A stretch of DNA of 64,000 nucleotides from Ascidiaceihabitans sp029251465 (GTDB lineage: Bacteria; Pseudomonadota; Alphaproteobacteria; Rhodobacterales; Rhodobacteraceae). How positions within the stretch are numbered: position 1 is the stretch's first letter; every line of letters begins with the position of its first letter. Shown piece by piece: positions 1 through 7,374 of the stretch. The DNA is taken from contig NZ_CP170633.1 of assembly GCF_042932805.1 (NCBI RefSeq), forward strand, positions 3,286,001 to 3,350,000. The letters are read 5' to 3'. Below the pieces are notes generated by a model. The model made no database searches, was not told where the DNA came from, and saw only the letters and a program-made list of their open reading frames with translations. The position numbers and the translations under genes were made by a program.

Positions 1-191
1 AAACGATCGGGCAGAACCGAATAACTGTTTGTCGTGGCAACATCCGCACCAGCGGCGAAATATTCGTCATGCACCATGCGTACGATTTCAGGCGTGTCCA
101 GCAACGCCTGCACAGACCAAAGCGACGTCGCCTTGGCCGCCCGTGCGACCAACTCCTGGCCCATGCCGCCGTCCAAAAGAGTGATTGTCAT
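1..191 (-). CDS. Homocysteine S-methyltransferase family protein, N-terminal part (runs off the window)
   Basis: The reverse strand from position 191 gives an open frame that begins MTITLLDGGMGQEL and runs off the window edge after 63 residues. The opening strand with the LLDGGMGQEL signature, followed by SLWSVQALLDTPEIV and a later GADVATTNSY stretch, is the start of the TIM-barrel homocysteine/betaine S-methyltransferase fold. The zinc-binding cysteines lie beyond the window. The family moves a methyl group from a donor such as glycine betaine or S-methylmethionine to homocysteine. It lies downstream of a dimethylglycine-dehydrogenase-like gene on the same strand, separated by a terminator, so betaine demethylation is a plausible but inferred context. 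Confidence 0.8.
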   Translation of the reverse strand, partial: MTITLLDGGMGQELVARAAKATSLWSVQALLDTPEIVRMVHDEYFAAGADVATTNSYSVLPDR

Positions 192-297
192 TGTGTTACC
201 CGATCATCAGTTTCGCAGTGTTCAAACCACATCAGGCAATGTGGGCCAAATGTCTTGTTGGAAAACGGCACACCGTAGGTCGGGATAGGCATGCACG

Positions 298-330
298 TGA
301 AAAACCAAGGCGCACCCCTGCGCGCCTTGG
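298..330 (-). terminator. Rho-independent terminator after the FAD-GcvT oxidoreductase gene
   Basis: The arms CCAAGGCGC (305-313) and GCGCCTTGG (322-330) form a perfect 9-bp stem with an 8-nt loop. On the minus strand the stem is followed by five T residues. It sits 20 nt past the stop of the gene ending at 351. A run of T on the plus side as well suggests it could act in both directions. Confidence 0.8.
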
Positions 331-350
331 ATGTTTTTATCGTGTGCTGA

Positions 351-2804
351 TCACGCACGGATACGTTCGTTGGATGGATCCCAAAGCGGTTCGTCCTTTT
401 GCACAACGGCTTTGCAGCGCGTGCCAAAGATTTCCACCTCAAGCTCGGTGCCTTCTCCTGCCAAATCGGCGCGCACCATACCCAAAGCCACGGATTTGTT
501 GATCCGGTAGCCCCAGTCACCCGAAGTGGTTTCGCCGACAACGTCGTCGCCATGCCAGATCGTCGACATGTAAGGCGCATCGGTGAATGGTGCGTCCACG
601 ATCAGCGTGACAAAGCCCTTTTTGGACCCCTGCTGTTTTTCGGCCAGCAACGCAGCTTTGCCCGGGAAATCCTGTGGCTTGTCAAAGCGGATAAACCGTT
701 CGATCCCACCCTCAAGCAACGTGTAGTCAGACGACAAATCGCCCTTCCACGTGCGGTACCCTTTTTCGATCCGCATTGAATTCAGCGCGTACATTCCGAA
801 CGGCGTGGCCCCTGCGTCGCACACCGCGTCGTAGGCGTGCTTCGCATCGTCGAACGACGTGTGAACTTCCCAGCCCAATTCGCCCGCAAACGAGATGCGG
901 AACAATTTGGCAGGCTTGCCCGCAAACGTCGCGTCCTGGATCGTCAACCAGCCTGTGGACAGGTCCGCGTCAGGTGCAAGACCCGCGATTAAATCGCGCG
1001 ATGTCGGCCCTGTGACAATCATCGTTGACCAGTCTGTCGTGATGTCCGTGAGGGTCAGAGAACCATCTGCTGGCAACGCGTTGGCCAGGAAATCAAAGTC
1101 ATGCCATTGGGCCACGGCGGCGGTCATGATCCAGAAATCGTCCTCATCCCAACGGATGATCGTGACCTCGGTGACGATGCGCCCACGGCTGTCTGCGAAA
1201 TAGCCAAGGTTCATGCGGCCAGCTTTTGGCAATGCGCCTGCGATCTGACCACGCAACCATTCCGCAGCGCCCGTCCCCGACAGCTTGTAGCGCGAAAAGC
1301 CCGGCATATCGAGAACACCTGTGCCGTCACGTACGGCTTCGACTTCATCCTTGATGCGTGCGCTCCATGGCCCTTCACGGTTCCAGGTTTCGGTTGCCGC
1401 CTCGGATGTGTCGTCACCGTCTTTGGCGAACCAATTGACCCGCTCCCAACCGTTGTATGCTCCGAATTGGGCACCGGACGTTTGCAAACGTGCGTGGTTC
1501 GGCGACAATTTCTTGTCACGGCCTGCGGGCCATTCATGACGCGGAAAGTGCATGGCGTATTCGTGCCCATAGGTTTCCAGCGCTTTGGACAAGCAGTAAT
1601 CGTGATCGGCGTAATCAGTGTAGCGACGTGGATCGACGGCCCACATGTCCAGTTCGGTTTCGCCGTGCATGATCCACTCGGCCAATGTCTTGCCTGCACC
1701 GCCGCCTTGGGCAATGCCGAATGTGAACGAATGCGCCTCGTATGCATTCGGAACACCCGGCATTGGTCCAATCATTGGCAAGCCATCCGGCGCATACGGG
1801 ATCGGGCCGTTGATGTTGCGACCAACACCTGCGGTACCCAATGCTGGTAAACGCTCCATCGCGTCTTCGATGTAATACTCCAAACGCTCCAGATCATCCG
1901 GGTACAGCTGGAACGAGAAATCTTCGGGCATCGGATCGTCAGGTGTGACCCAATGGGCCTTACAATTACGCTCGTATGGTCCAAGGTTCAGGCCGTTCTT
2001 GTCTTGGCGCAGGTAATAAGATGTATCCACGTCGCGGATCATCGGCATTTTGCGACCATTTTCTTTGGTCCATGCGGCCAGTTCCGGGATTTCATCGGTC
2101 AAGAAATACTGGTGTGACATGACAACCATCGGAACCGTGCGCCCGCCAAATGGTTTGAACATCTCGCCGACGCGTTGCGCATAATAACCGGCACAGTTGG
2201 CGACGTGTTCACAACGAATGTCGCCCTTTTCGGTCTTCACGATCCACTCGTCGCCGTCCCGTTCGATGCCTGTGACCGAACAGAACCGTTCGATCCGACC
2301 ACCTGCGTCACGCGCCCCTTTGGCCAACGCTTGGGTCAACTGGGCGGGATCGATGTCGCCATCCAGTGGATCCCAAAGACCACCCGCAAGGCCATGTGTT
2401 TCCATGAACGGATTGTGTTCTTTCAACTCGTCCGGCGTGCAAATATCCATTTGCAGACCTTGGTAGCGGCCCATGCCTGCGACGCGCTCAAATTCCTGCA
2501 TACGCTCTTTGGTGTGGGCCAAACGGATCGCGCCAGTGACGTGATAGTTCATCGGGTAATCAACGTCTTCGGCCAGCGTGCGGTACATCGCGGCTGAGTA
2601 GCGCTGCATGTTCATCACGGCCCACGACCCGGCAAAGTTCGGAACGTTACCTGCCGCGTGCCAGGTAGAACCCGCCGTCAGTTCGTTCTTTTCCAGTAGA
2701 ACGCAATCGGTCCAGCCTTCTTTTGCCAGATGGTACAGCGTTGATGTACCGACCACACCGCCACCGATGATGACGACGCGGGCTGTTGTTGGAAAATCGC
2801 TCAT
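351..2804 (-). CDS. FAD-dependent oxidoreductase with GcvT domain (dimethylglycine/sarcosine dehydrogenase-like)
   Basis: The 817-residue protein has an N-terminal DAO fold with the dinucleotide motif VVIIGGGVVGTS (about residues 10-21) and the TAGSTWHAAG segment typical of dimethylglycine and sarcosine dehydrogenases. A linker domain follows from about 370 to 430, then a GcvT aminomethyltransferase domain and its C-terminal barrel from about 440 to the end. Family members oxidatively demethylate N-methylated glycines and pass the one-carbon unit to tetrahydrofolate. Its ATG overlaps the stop of the upstream GFA gene by four bases, so it is the last gene of the XRE-LysE-GFA operon. Length and domain order fit the family, but the substrate cannot be fixed from sequence. 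Confidence 0.88.
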   Translation of the reverse strand: MSDFPTTARVVIIGGGVVGTSTLYHLAKEGWTDCVLLEKNELTAGSTWHAAGNVPNFAGSWAVMNMQRYSAAMYRTLAEDVDYPMNYHVTGAIRLAHTKERMQEFERVAGMGRYQGLQMDICTPDELKEHNPFMETHGLAGGLWDPLDGDIDPAQLTQALAKGARDAGGRIERFCSVTGIERDGDEWIVKTEKGDIRCEHVANCAGYYAQRVGEMFKPFGGRTVPMVVMSHQYFLTDEIPELAAWTKENGRKMPMIRDVDTSYYLRQDKNGLNLGPYERNCKAHWVTPDDPMPEDFSFQLYPDDLERLEYYIEDAMERLPALGTAGVGRNINGPIPYAPDGLPMIGPMPGVPNAYEAHSFTFGIAQGGGAGKTLAEWIMHGETELDMWAVDPRRYTDYADHDYCLSKALETYGHEYAMHFPRHEWPAGRDKKLSPNHARLQTSGAQFGAYNGWERVNWFAKDGDDTSEAATETWNREGPWSARIKDEVEAVRDGTGVLDMPGFSRYKLSGTGAAEWLRGQIAGALPKAGRMNLGYFADSRGRIVTEVTIIRWDEDDFWIMTAAVAQWHDFDFLANALPADGSLTLTDITTDWSTMIVTGPTSRDLIAGLAPDADLSTGWLTIQDATFAGKPAKLFRISFAGELGWEVHTSFDDAKHAYDAVCDAGATPFGMYALNSMRIEKGYRTWKGDLSSDYTLLEGGIERFIRFDKPQDFPGKAALLAEKQQGSKKGFVTLIVDAPFTDAPYMSTIWHGDDVVGETTSGDWGYRINKSVALGMVRADLAGEGTELEVEIFGTRCKAVVQKDEPLWDPSNERIRA

Positions 2805-3178
2805 TTGTAGTGCTCCCTTTGCGGCGCATCGTCCGCTATTTCATAGTAATCCCCTTTGTCCGCCGTGAAGATATGGCGGTTCAGGGTCAAATTCGTGGGG
2901 CTGTCGATCAAACCCAGCGAAAAGCTCATACTGTCCTCGTCCTTGCGCTTCCAAAACAGGAAGGACCCGCAGGTGGGACAGAAACCTCGTTTGGCGATGT
3001 CGCTGGATTCGTACCAGCGGACCTCGCCTGTGATTTCAAAATCGGTTTCGGGCATGTGCCCTGATGCCCAATGATGACCGGATTGTTTGCGGCATTGCCC
3101 GCAGTGGCAAGCTGTTGCTGTCTCGGGTTGGGTGACGGTGAACGTCACGCCTTTGCAGTTGCAGCTTCCTTTTAGCAT
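2801..3178 (-). CDS. GFA family zinc protein
   Basis: The 125-residue product starts MLKGSCNCKGVTF and carries the cysteine layout of the GFA family (glutathione-dependent formaldehyde-activating enzyme/CENP-V fold): SCNCKG, ACHCGQCRK and FCPTCGSF, which would bind two zinc ions. The ATG at 3178 follows AGGGAGAG and shares one base with the upstream LysE stop. An upstream extension of the frame only shadows lysE. Many family members have no proven substrate. Placement between an exporter and a demethylating oxidoreductase, whose reaction can release formaldehyde, makes handling a C1 by-product conceivable, but that is inference. Confidence 0.85.
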   Translation of the reverse strand: MLKGSCNCKGVTFTVTQPETATACHCGQCRKQSGHHWASGHMPETDFEITGEVRWYESSDIAKRGFCPTCGSFLFWKRKDEDSMSFSLGLIDSPTNLTLNRHIFTADKGDYYEIADDAPQREHYK

Positions 3179-3798
3179 CACACTCTCCCTGGTGTAGTGG
3201 CGGTGCCAAGCAGCACGCCGTAGATGACAAAACATGCGCCCATCACGCGGCGCACCCAGACGTTGAACACAGCGCCCATGGCCGCGCGACCAAGGCCCGC
3301 ACCGATGGCCGTGAACCCTGTGTAGGCCAATGCTGTTAGCGTCAGCGTTGTTGGCATGATCACCCACATTTGCCCCCAGATCGGGGCCTCGGGCGACACG
3401 AACTGTGAAAATGCGGCAAAATATCCGGCGACGGATTTTGGATTGATCACAGCAATAGCCAAGGCATTGGCGTAGATTGATCCGGCTTTGGCTTGCACCT
3501 TTGGCGGTGGGCGGCGGGCCAGTATCCAGCCGCGTATGCCAAGGAAAATCAGAAAACATGCGCCGATGGTTTTGGCGATCAGGAACGCTGTGGGCGAGGC
3601 CGCGATCAAGGCAGTGATCCCAAAGGCGGACAGGATCAGGAACAACGTCGCTTGGGTCAAAATCGCCAAAACCGCAATCAGCCCGCGGCGAAACCCGATG
3701 GTCATGCCGTTGGTGATGCAGTTCACCGCGTTTGGCCCCGGCGTGATCACAAAGACCCCCCAGAACAGCGCGAATATGATCCAGCCCTCGAACGTCAT
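3178..3798 (-). CDS. LysE family translocator
   Basis: The 206-residue integral membrane protein begins MTFEGWIIFALFWGVFVITPGPNA, with the PGPN signature in the first transmembrane segment that marks the LysE/RhtB superfamily, followed by about five more hydrophobic segments. These proteins export amino acids or related small molecules across the inner membrane. The ATG at 3798 was chosen because GAAGGG lies about 11 nt upstream and the family motif begins right after it. It follows the XRE gene by 13 nt and its stop overlaps the start of the GFA gene (TGATG), so the three are probably cotranscribed. Substrate unknown. Confidence 0.85.
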   Translation of the reverse strand: MTFEGWIIFALFWGVFVITPGPNAVNCITNGMTIGFRRGLIAVLAILTQATLFLILSAFGITALIAASPTAFLIAKTIGACFLIFLGIRGWILARRPPPKVQAKAGSIYANALAIAVINPKSVAGYFAAFSQFVSPEAPIWGQMWVIMPTTLTLTALAYTGFTAIGAGLGRAAMGAVFNVWVRRVMGACFVIYGVLLGTATTPGRV

Positions 3799-3811
3799 CA
3801 ATACAAACCCT

Positions 3812-4384
3812 TCAATACACTGGCGGCGCGATGACCCAGACCGCAACGGCAGGGGCGTCATAAGGGTTCATCCAGCGAAACGGTTCGCCTTTGATGCGGA
3901 AACTGTCACCGGGGTGAATGTGAAACAACCGACCCGCGATATCGAGATCCAGCTGACCCGAGATCAAGTATCCGACCTCTTGAGTGGGCCGTATCACGGG
4001 GTCTGTGATCTCGCTGTGGGGCTCGAATGTGGAATGCACCATTTCAAAGTCGTCGGTCAGGTCGGGCGACAGCAGTTCTTCGACCAAGCCCGCGACAGTC
4101 GACCCCATTTGGCGCCGCGTGCCTTGACGCACAACATAGCCTGCCTCGGCGACAGGGGCGGCTTCGTTTCGAAACAGGATCGACACGGGCACTTCGAGGA
4201 AGCCAGCGATGTGGCGCAAGTCGGTAATGGAGGGTTCGGACAAGTCACGCTCGACCTGACTAAGCCAACCCACAGAGCGCCCCAGCCCGTCGGCCATGTC
4301 CATCAACGTCAGCCCGCGCGATTTGCGCAGGGCCCGCAGGTCAGCGCCCAACGTGTCGGGCTTGGACAGGTTTGATTGTAGCAT
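3812..4384 (-). CDS. XRE family transcriptional regulator with C-terminal cupin
   Basis: The 190-residue protein has an N-terminal XRE helix-turn-helix (about residues 12-68, with LGADLRALRKSRGLTLMDMA and GWLSQVERDLSEPSI) and a C-terminal cupin_2 domain (about 110-185). This layout is shared with PuuR- and SutR-type regulators that sense a small metabolite through the cupin. It is the first gene of an operon with a LysE exporter, a GFA protein and an FAD-GcvT oxidoreductase. Two palindromes with identical spacing lie directly upstream and are good candidates for its own binding sites. Whether it represses or activates cannot be told from sequence. Confidence 0.87.
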   Translation of the reverse strand: MLQSNLSKPDTLGADLRALRKSRGLTLMDMADGLGRSVGWLSQVERDLSEPSITDLRHIAGFLEVPVSILFRNEAAPVAEAGYVVRQGTRRQMGSTVAGLVEELLSPDLTDDFEMVHSTFEPHSEITDPVIRPTQEVGYLISGQLDLDIAGRLFHIHPGDSFRIKGEPFRWMNPYDAPAVAVWVIAPPVY

Positions 4385-4407
4385 AGTGGCTTTCGCGGAA
4401 TGTGATC

Positions 4408-4434
4408 CGTGAAATTACAGGCCACAATTTCACG
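4408..4434. promoter_or_regulatory. Operator-like palindrome 1 upstream of the XRE operon
   Basis: CGTGAAATT and AATTTCACG form a perfect 9-bp inverted repeat with a 9-nt spacer. It ends 24 bp before the start of the XRE gene, a position suited to autoregulation. Confidence 0.65.
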
Positions 4435-4448
4435 ATGGCCCATTCGCG

Positions 4449-4475
4449 CGTGAAAAATCAAGTTAAAATTTCACG
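4449..4475. promoter_or_regulatory. Operator-like palindrome 2 upstream of the XRE operon
   Basis: CGTGAAAAA and AATTTCACG repeat the same 27-bp architecture as the site at 4408-4434, with two mismatches in the left arm. The two sites start 41 bp apart, about four helical turns. The right arm overlaps the last codons of the upstream methionine sulfoxide reductase gene. Confidence 0.6.
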
Positions 4476-4929
4476 CCGCCTGTGCAAACACCTCAGCCAA
4501 AATGGATTTTAGAGCGTCTGCATCCGCTTGGGTAAACGCGTCTGGCTGATCACTATCGAGGTCAAAAACCCCTAACAGCCTTTGATTTAAGCCAAAAACC
4601 GGCAACACCAGTTCTGATCTGGTCGAGCTTGCGCAGGCGATGTGGCCCTCAAACGCCTCAACATCCGCGACCAGTTGAATTTCACCCGTCCGTGCCGCAG
4701 CCCCGCAGACGCCGCGGGCAAAAGGAATCACCAAACAGCCGTGCCCCCCTTGGTAGGGCCCGATTTTCAGCAGTTCTGGTTCGGTGACACGGTAAAATCC
4801 GGTCCAGTCAAACCGGTCATCGCTGTGGTGCACTTCGCACGCGACCGTCGCCATGAGAGCCACAGCGTCGGTTTCACCCTCGGTGAGCGCACGTAGAGTT
4901 TTCGTCAAAGTGTTGTAGTCAACGCGCAT
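4471..4929 (-). CDS. msrC: GAF-domain free methionine-(R)-sulfoxide reductase
   Basis: The whole 152-residue protein is a single GAF domain of the free methionine-R-sulfoxide reductase type. It has WTGFY (residues 42-46), GPYQGGHGC (57-65), GVCGAA (73-78) and GHIACASSTRSE. Cysteines at 65, 75 and 99 are spaced 10 and 24 residues apart, as are the three redox cysteines of the E. coli enzyme (84, 94, 118). It should reduce free methionine-R-sulfoxide in the cytosol using thioredoxin. It lies upstream of the XRE operon on the same strand, and its 3' end overlaps the second operator-like palindrome. Confidence 0.87.
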   Translation of the reverse strand: MRVDYNTLTKTLRALTEGETDAVALMATVACEVHHSDDRFDWTGFYRVTEPELLKIGPYQGGHGCLVIPFARGVCGAAARTGEIQLVADVEAFEGHIACASSTRSELVLPVFGLNQRLLGVFDLDSDQPDAFTQADADALKSILAEVFAQAA

Positions 4930-4976
4930 AGGCTGCTTTCTGTTGGTTAAGGATGGGGGCCAGCCCCCAAACCCCC

Positions 4977-4999
4977 GGAGTATTTTTGATCAAAACAAA
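4977..4999 (+). repeat. Dispersed intergenic motif, copy A
   Basis: GGAGTATTTTTGATCA followed by AAACAAA on the plus strand. The same element occurs on the minus strand at 15951-15972 and 52918-52940. A GGGGG-CCAG-CCCCC hairpin precedes it at 4955-4968. Confidence 0.6.
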
Positions 5000-5002
5000 T
5001 GG

Positions 5003-6175
5003 TCAGGGGCGTTCGATTGCGATTGCTGTGCCTTCGCCACCACCGATGCAGATGGCCGCGATGCCACGTTTCAGCCCGCGTTTTTCGAGGGCATTCAGCA
5101 GAGTCACCATGATGCGTGCCCCCGATGCTCCGATAGGATGGCCCAGCGCACAGGCACCGCCGTTTACGTTGACGATGTCATGACTGAGCCCCATTTCGTG
5201 CATGAAAGCGAGCGGGACGACGGCAAACGCTTCGTTCACTTCCCAAAGATCAACATCGGTTTTGTCCCAGCCCAACTTGGCCAACAGCTTTTGTGCGGCG
5301 GGCACTGGGGCGGTTGTGAACAATCCCGGCGCTTGGGCGTGGCTGGCATGCCCTAAGATGCGCGCCCGCACGGTCAGGTTTTGAGCGGTAGCAGCGTCGG
5401 CTGATGCCAGGACCAATGCTGCGGCGCCGTCCGAGATCGACGAAGAGTTTGCCGCCGTGACTGTGCCACCTTCGCGAAACGCAGGTTTCAGTTGCGGGAT
5501 TTTATCAGGGCGCGCCGTGCCGGGTTGTTCATCCGCTGCAACTGTCGTCATACCTTTGCGGGTTTTCACGTCGACTGGCGCGATCTCTTGATCAAAGGCT
5601 TGCGTCTGTTGCGCCTCAAGCGCGCGCGACAGAGATGCCAACGCATAGTCGTCTTGAATCGTCCGGGTGAACTGGAACGTCTCGGCACAATCCTCGGCAA
5701 AACTGCCCATCAGGCGACCTTTGTCATACGCGTCCTCAAGCCCGTCCAGAAACATGTGGTCGATCACGGAACTATGCCCGATCCGCGCACCGCCCCGCAT
5801 TTTGTCGAGCAGATAGGGCGCGTTTGTCATGCTTTCCATACCGCCTGCGACAACGACATCTGATTGGCCCAAGGCGATCTGATCAAACGCGATCATCGCA
5901 GCCTTCATGCCGGACCCGCACATTTTGTTCAGGGTCGTGGCGGGGACATCTTCGCCCAAACCAGCGGCGAATCCAGCTTGGCGGGCGGGTGCCTGACCTT
6001 GGCCTGCAGGCAAGACACAGCCCATCAGAACCTCGTCAACCGCAGGCGCACCTGCCCCTGCAACGGCGGCTTTGATCGCAGCGCCGCCCAAATCGGCAGC
6101 CGTCACTGCGCTAAATGCGCCCTGGAACCCTGCCATTGGGGTCCGTGCGGCCCCTGCAATTACAACGTCTTTCAT
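5003..6175 (-). CDS. Acetyl-CoA C-acyltransferase (thiolase)
   Basis: The 390-residue protein shows the complete thiolase fold. The nucleophilic cysteine C86 is in LNKMCGSGMKA, the NEAFA motif is present, H346 is in LGHPIGASG, and the second catalytic cysteine C376 is in CIGGGEG. It condenses two acetyl-CoA or cleaves 3-ketoacyl-CoA. The start at 6175 (MKDVVIAGAARTP) is the conserved family start; the frame is open further upstream but gives no family sequence. It stands alone between a reductase gene and a divergent STAS gene, so biosynthetic (PHB, ketone) and degradative roles cannot be separated here. Confidence 0.9.
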   Translation of the reverse strand: MKDVVIAGAARTPMAGFQGAFSAVTAADLGGAAIKAAVAGAGAPAVDEVLMGCVLPAGQGQAPARQAGFAAGLGEDVPATTLNKMCGSGMKAAMIAFDQIALGQSDVVVAGGMESMTNAPYLLDKMRGGARIGHSSVIDHMFLDGLEDAYDKGRLMGSFAEDCAETFQFTRTIQDDYALASLSRALEAQQTQAFDQEIAPVDVKTRKGMTTVAADEQPGTARPDKIPQLKPAFREGGTVTAANSSSISDGAAALVLASADAATAQNLTVRARILGHASHAQAPGLFTTAPVPAAQKLLAKLGWDKTDVDLWEVNEAFAVVPLAFMHEMGLSHDIVNVNGGACALGHPIGASGARIMVTLLNALEKRGLKRGIAAICIGGGEGTAIAIERP

Positions 6176-6256
6176 TTTAGGCTCCGATTCTGATGGCTTG
6201 GTCACAGATTGGTAAGACTTGCGACCTAATGATGGCAAGGAACCGCAGGACCATAG

Positions 6257-6604
6257 GTGTTTAATATGGAATTATCGAGCAGAACAGAAAACTCTTTCAA
6301 GATTGTGTCAGTCCAAGGGTCTCGAATCGATGCCGCCGTTGCAATCGAATTCAAAGATGCGATGCGTGCGCAGTCAGATGGTGGGCCGAATACCGTGATT
6401 TTGGACCTCAGCGAGGTGGAATTTATCGATTCCAGCGGGCTTGGGGCTATCGTCGCTGCCATGAAACATATCGGGCCAGATCGTACATTGGCCTTGGCTG
6501 GACTAACCCCAACCGTGGATAAGGTGTTTCGCCTGACACGGATGGATTCGGTCTTTAGTCTATTCTCAACTCTGGAAGGAGCACTTGATGAATTGCGCGT
6601 CTGA
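6257..6604 (+). CDS. STAS-domain anti-sigma factor antagonist
   Basis: The 115-residue protein is a single STAS domain with the DSSGLGAIV motif around residues 58-66, which holds the serine phosphorylated in SpoIIAA/RsbV-type antagonists. A GTG start at 6257 is preferred because CAGGA lies six bases upstream; an in-frame ATG at 6266 is the alternative. It overlaps the next gene, an RsbW-like ATPase, by 17 nt. Together they form the protein pair of a partner-switching module, where the unphosphorylated antagonist binds the kinase. No sigma factor or PP2C phosphatase is nearby. Confidence 0.85.
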   Translation: MFNMELSSRTENSFKIVSVQGSRIDAAVAIEFKDAMRAQSDGGPNTVILDLSEVEFIDSSGLGAIVAAMKHIGPDRTLALAGLTPTVDKVFRLTRMDSVFSLFSTLEGALDELRV

Positions 6605-7094
6605 ACAAAACGGATTGTCTTCACAATCTGATGCTTCCCAAAATGCACGCCTCCCTAGCTTTAACGTCGCCGTGACCAGTGGCACTTTTGCTGCGCGAGA
6701 GGCGATCGGAATGCTGATGGAAAAACTGTCGCCATTACAATTGGATATCGAAGAATCGGGCACCTTTGAATTGGTTGTCGCCGAGGCGCTGAATAATGTT
6801 GTGGAACATGGATATCCTGATCCCGCCAATTGCGGTCCAATCAAGATTGATTGCACGCATGAGTCAAATGGCCTTCACATTCATATTGTTGACCAAGGGT
6901 TGCCAATGCCAGACGGCAAAACGCCACTAGGCCTTGCCGCAGAAGTCGACGTTGATTTCATGGATATGCCAGAAGGCGGTTTCGGCTGGTTCTTGATCAA
7001 GGATCTGGCAAAAGATGTCCAATATGAACGACAGGGCGACAAAAATTGCCTGCGTTTGCGCGTTGCAATCGCGATGAATGCAACTGCCCATTAA
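6588..7094 (+). CDS. RsbW-like anti-sigma factor / serine kinase (HATPase)
   Basis: The 168-residue protein has the Bergerat ATP-binding fold of anti-sigma kinases. EALNNVVEHGY forms the N box, DQGLPMPDGK the G1 box, and GGFGWFLIKDL the G2 loop. It would phosphorylate the upstream STAS partner and bind a sigma factor or other target. The ATG at 6588 has GGAAGGAG six bases upstream, inside the end of the STAS gene, so translation is probably coupled. The target is unknown because no sigma factor gene lies in the window. Confidence 0.85.
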   Translation: MNCASEQNGLSSQSDASQNARLPSFNVAVTSGTFAAREAIGMLMEKLSPLQLDIEESGTFELVVAEALNNVVEHGYPDPANCGPIKIDCTHESNGLHIHIVDQGLPMPDGKTPLGLAAEVDVDFMDMPEGGFGWFLIKDLAKDVQYERQGDKNCLRLRVAIAMNATAH

Positions 7095-7233
7095 TTTGGG
7101 GAAACCAACTTTTCAACCCAAGGGTATGCTAGACCCAGAAGCACCTCAGACGTTTCTTAAAACGGTCACCCAAGCATCACATTCTTGCCCAGATCAAGGG
7201 GCATAAACGATCCTGTAGCTGCATATAGCTTCC

Positions 7234-7277
7234 CTCGGTACCGTGTTTATAGCCCCCACCCAGTGCACGGTGCCGAG
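7234..7277. other. Long imperfect hairpin in the 280-bp leader of the gamma-glutamyltransferase gene
   Basis: CTCGGTACCGTG (7234-7245) pairs with CACGGTGCCGAG (7266-7277) through 12 bp with one wobble, enclosing a 20-nt loop. Only a weak T run follows (ATTTTCT), so it is not a clear terminator. It is the main structure in the otherwise featureless region 7095-7374. Confidence 0.5.
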
Positions 7278-7343
7278 GACCTAATTTTCTCGACGTTTTT
7301 CGTTGATGAACTGAGTGGACTTCCCAGCACCTCCGGTTAGGTT

Positions 7344-7366
7344 CCTTTGCAATCGTTATGCAAAGG
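7344..7366 (+). promoter_or_regulatory. Hairpin covering the Shine-Dalgarno sequence of the gamma-glutamyltransferase gene
   Basis: CCTTTGCA (7344-7351) and TGCAAAGG (7359-7366) form a perfect 8-bp stem with a 7-nt loop. The best ribosome binding site, AAAGG at 7362-7366, is inside the 3' arm and lies eight bases before the ATG at 7375. A folded transcript would hide it. As DNA it is also a good palindromic operator. Confidence 0.55.
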
Positions 7367-7374
7367 TCAGACAC

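Noticed and set aside
1101..1850. A long plus-strand frame of 249 codons
   Set aside because: It is antisense to the FAD-GcvT gene, has no family motifs and poor composition.
2801..3559. A 252-codon frame containing the GFA protein with an N-terminal extension
   Set aside because: The extension only shadows lysE; the internal ATG at 3178 has a good ribosome binding site and begins the family sequence.
7234..7277. tRNA-like or transposon-end reading of the long hairpin
   Set aside because: No cloverleaf arms, target duplication or transposase gene is present.
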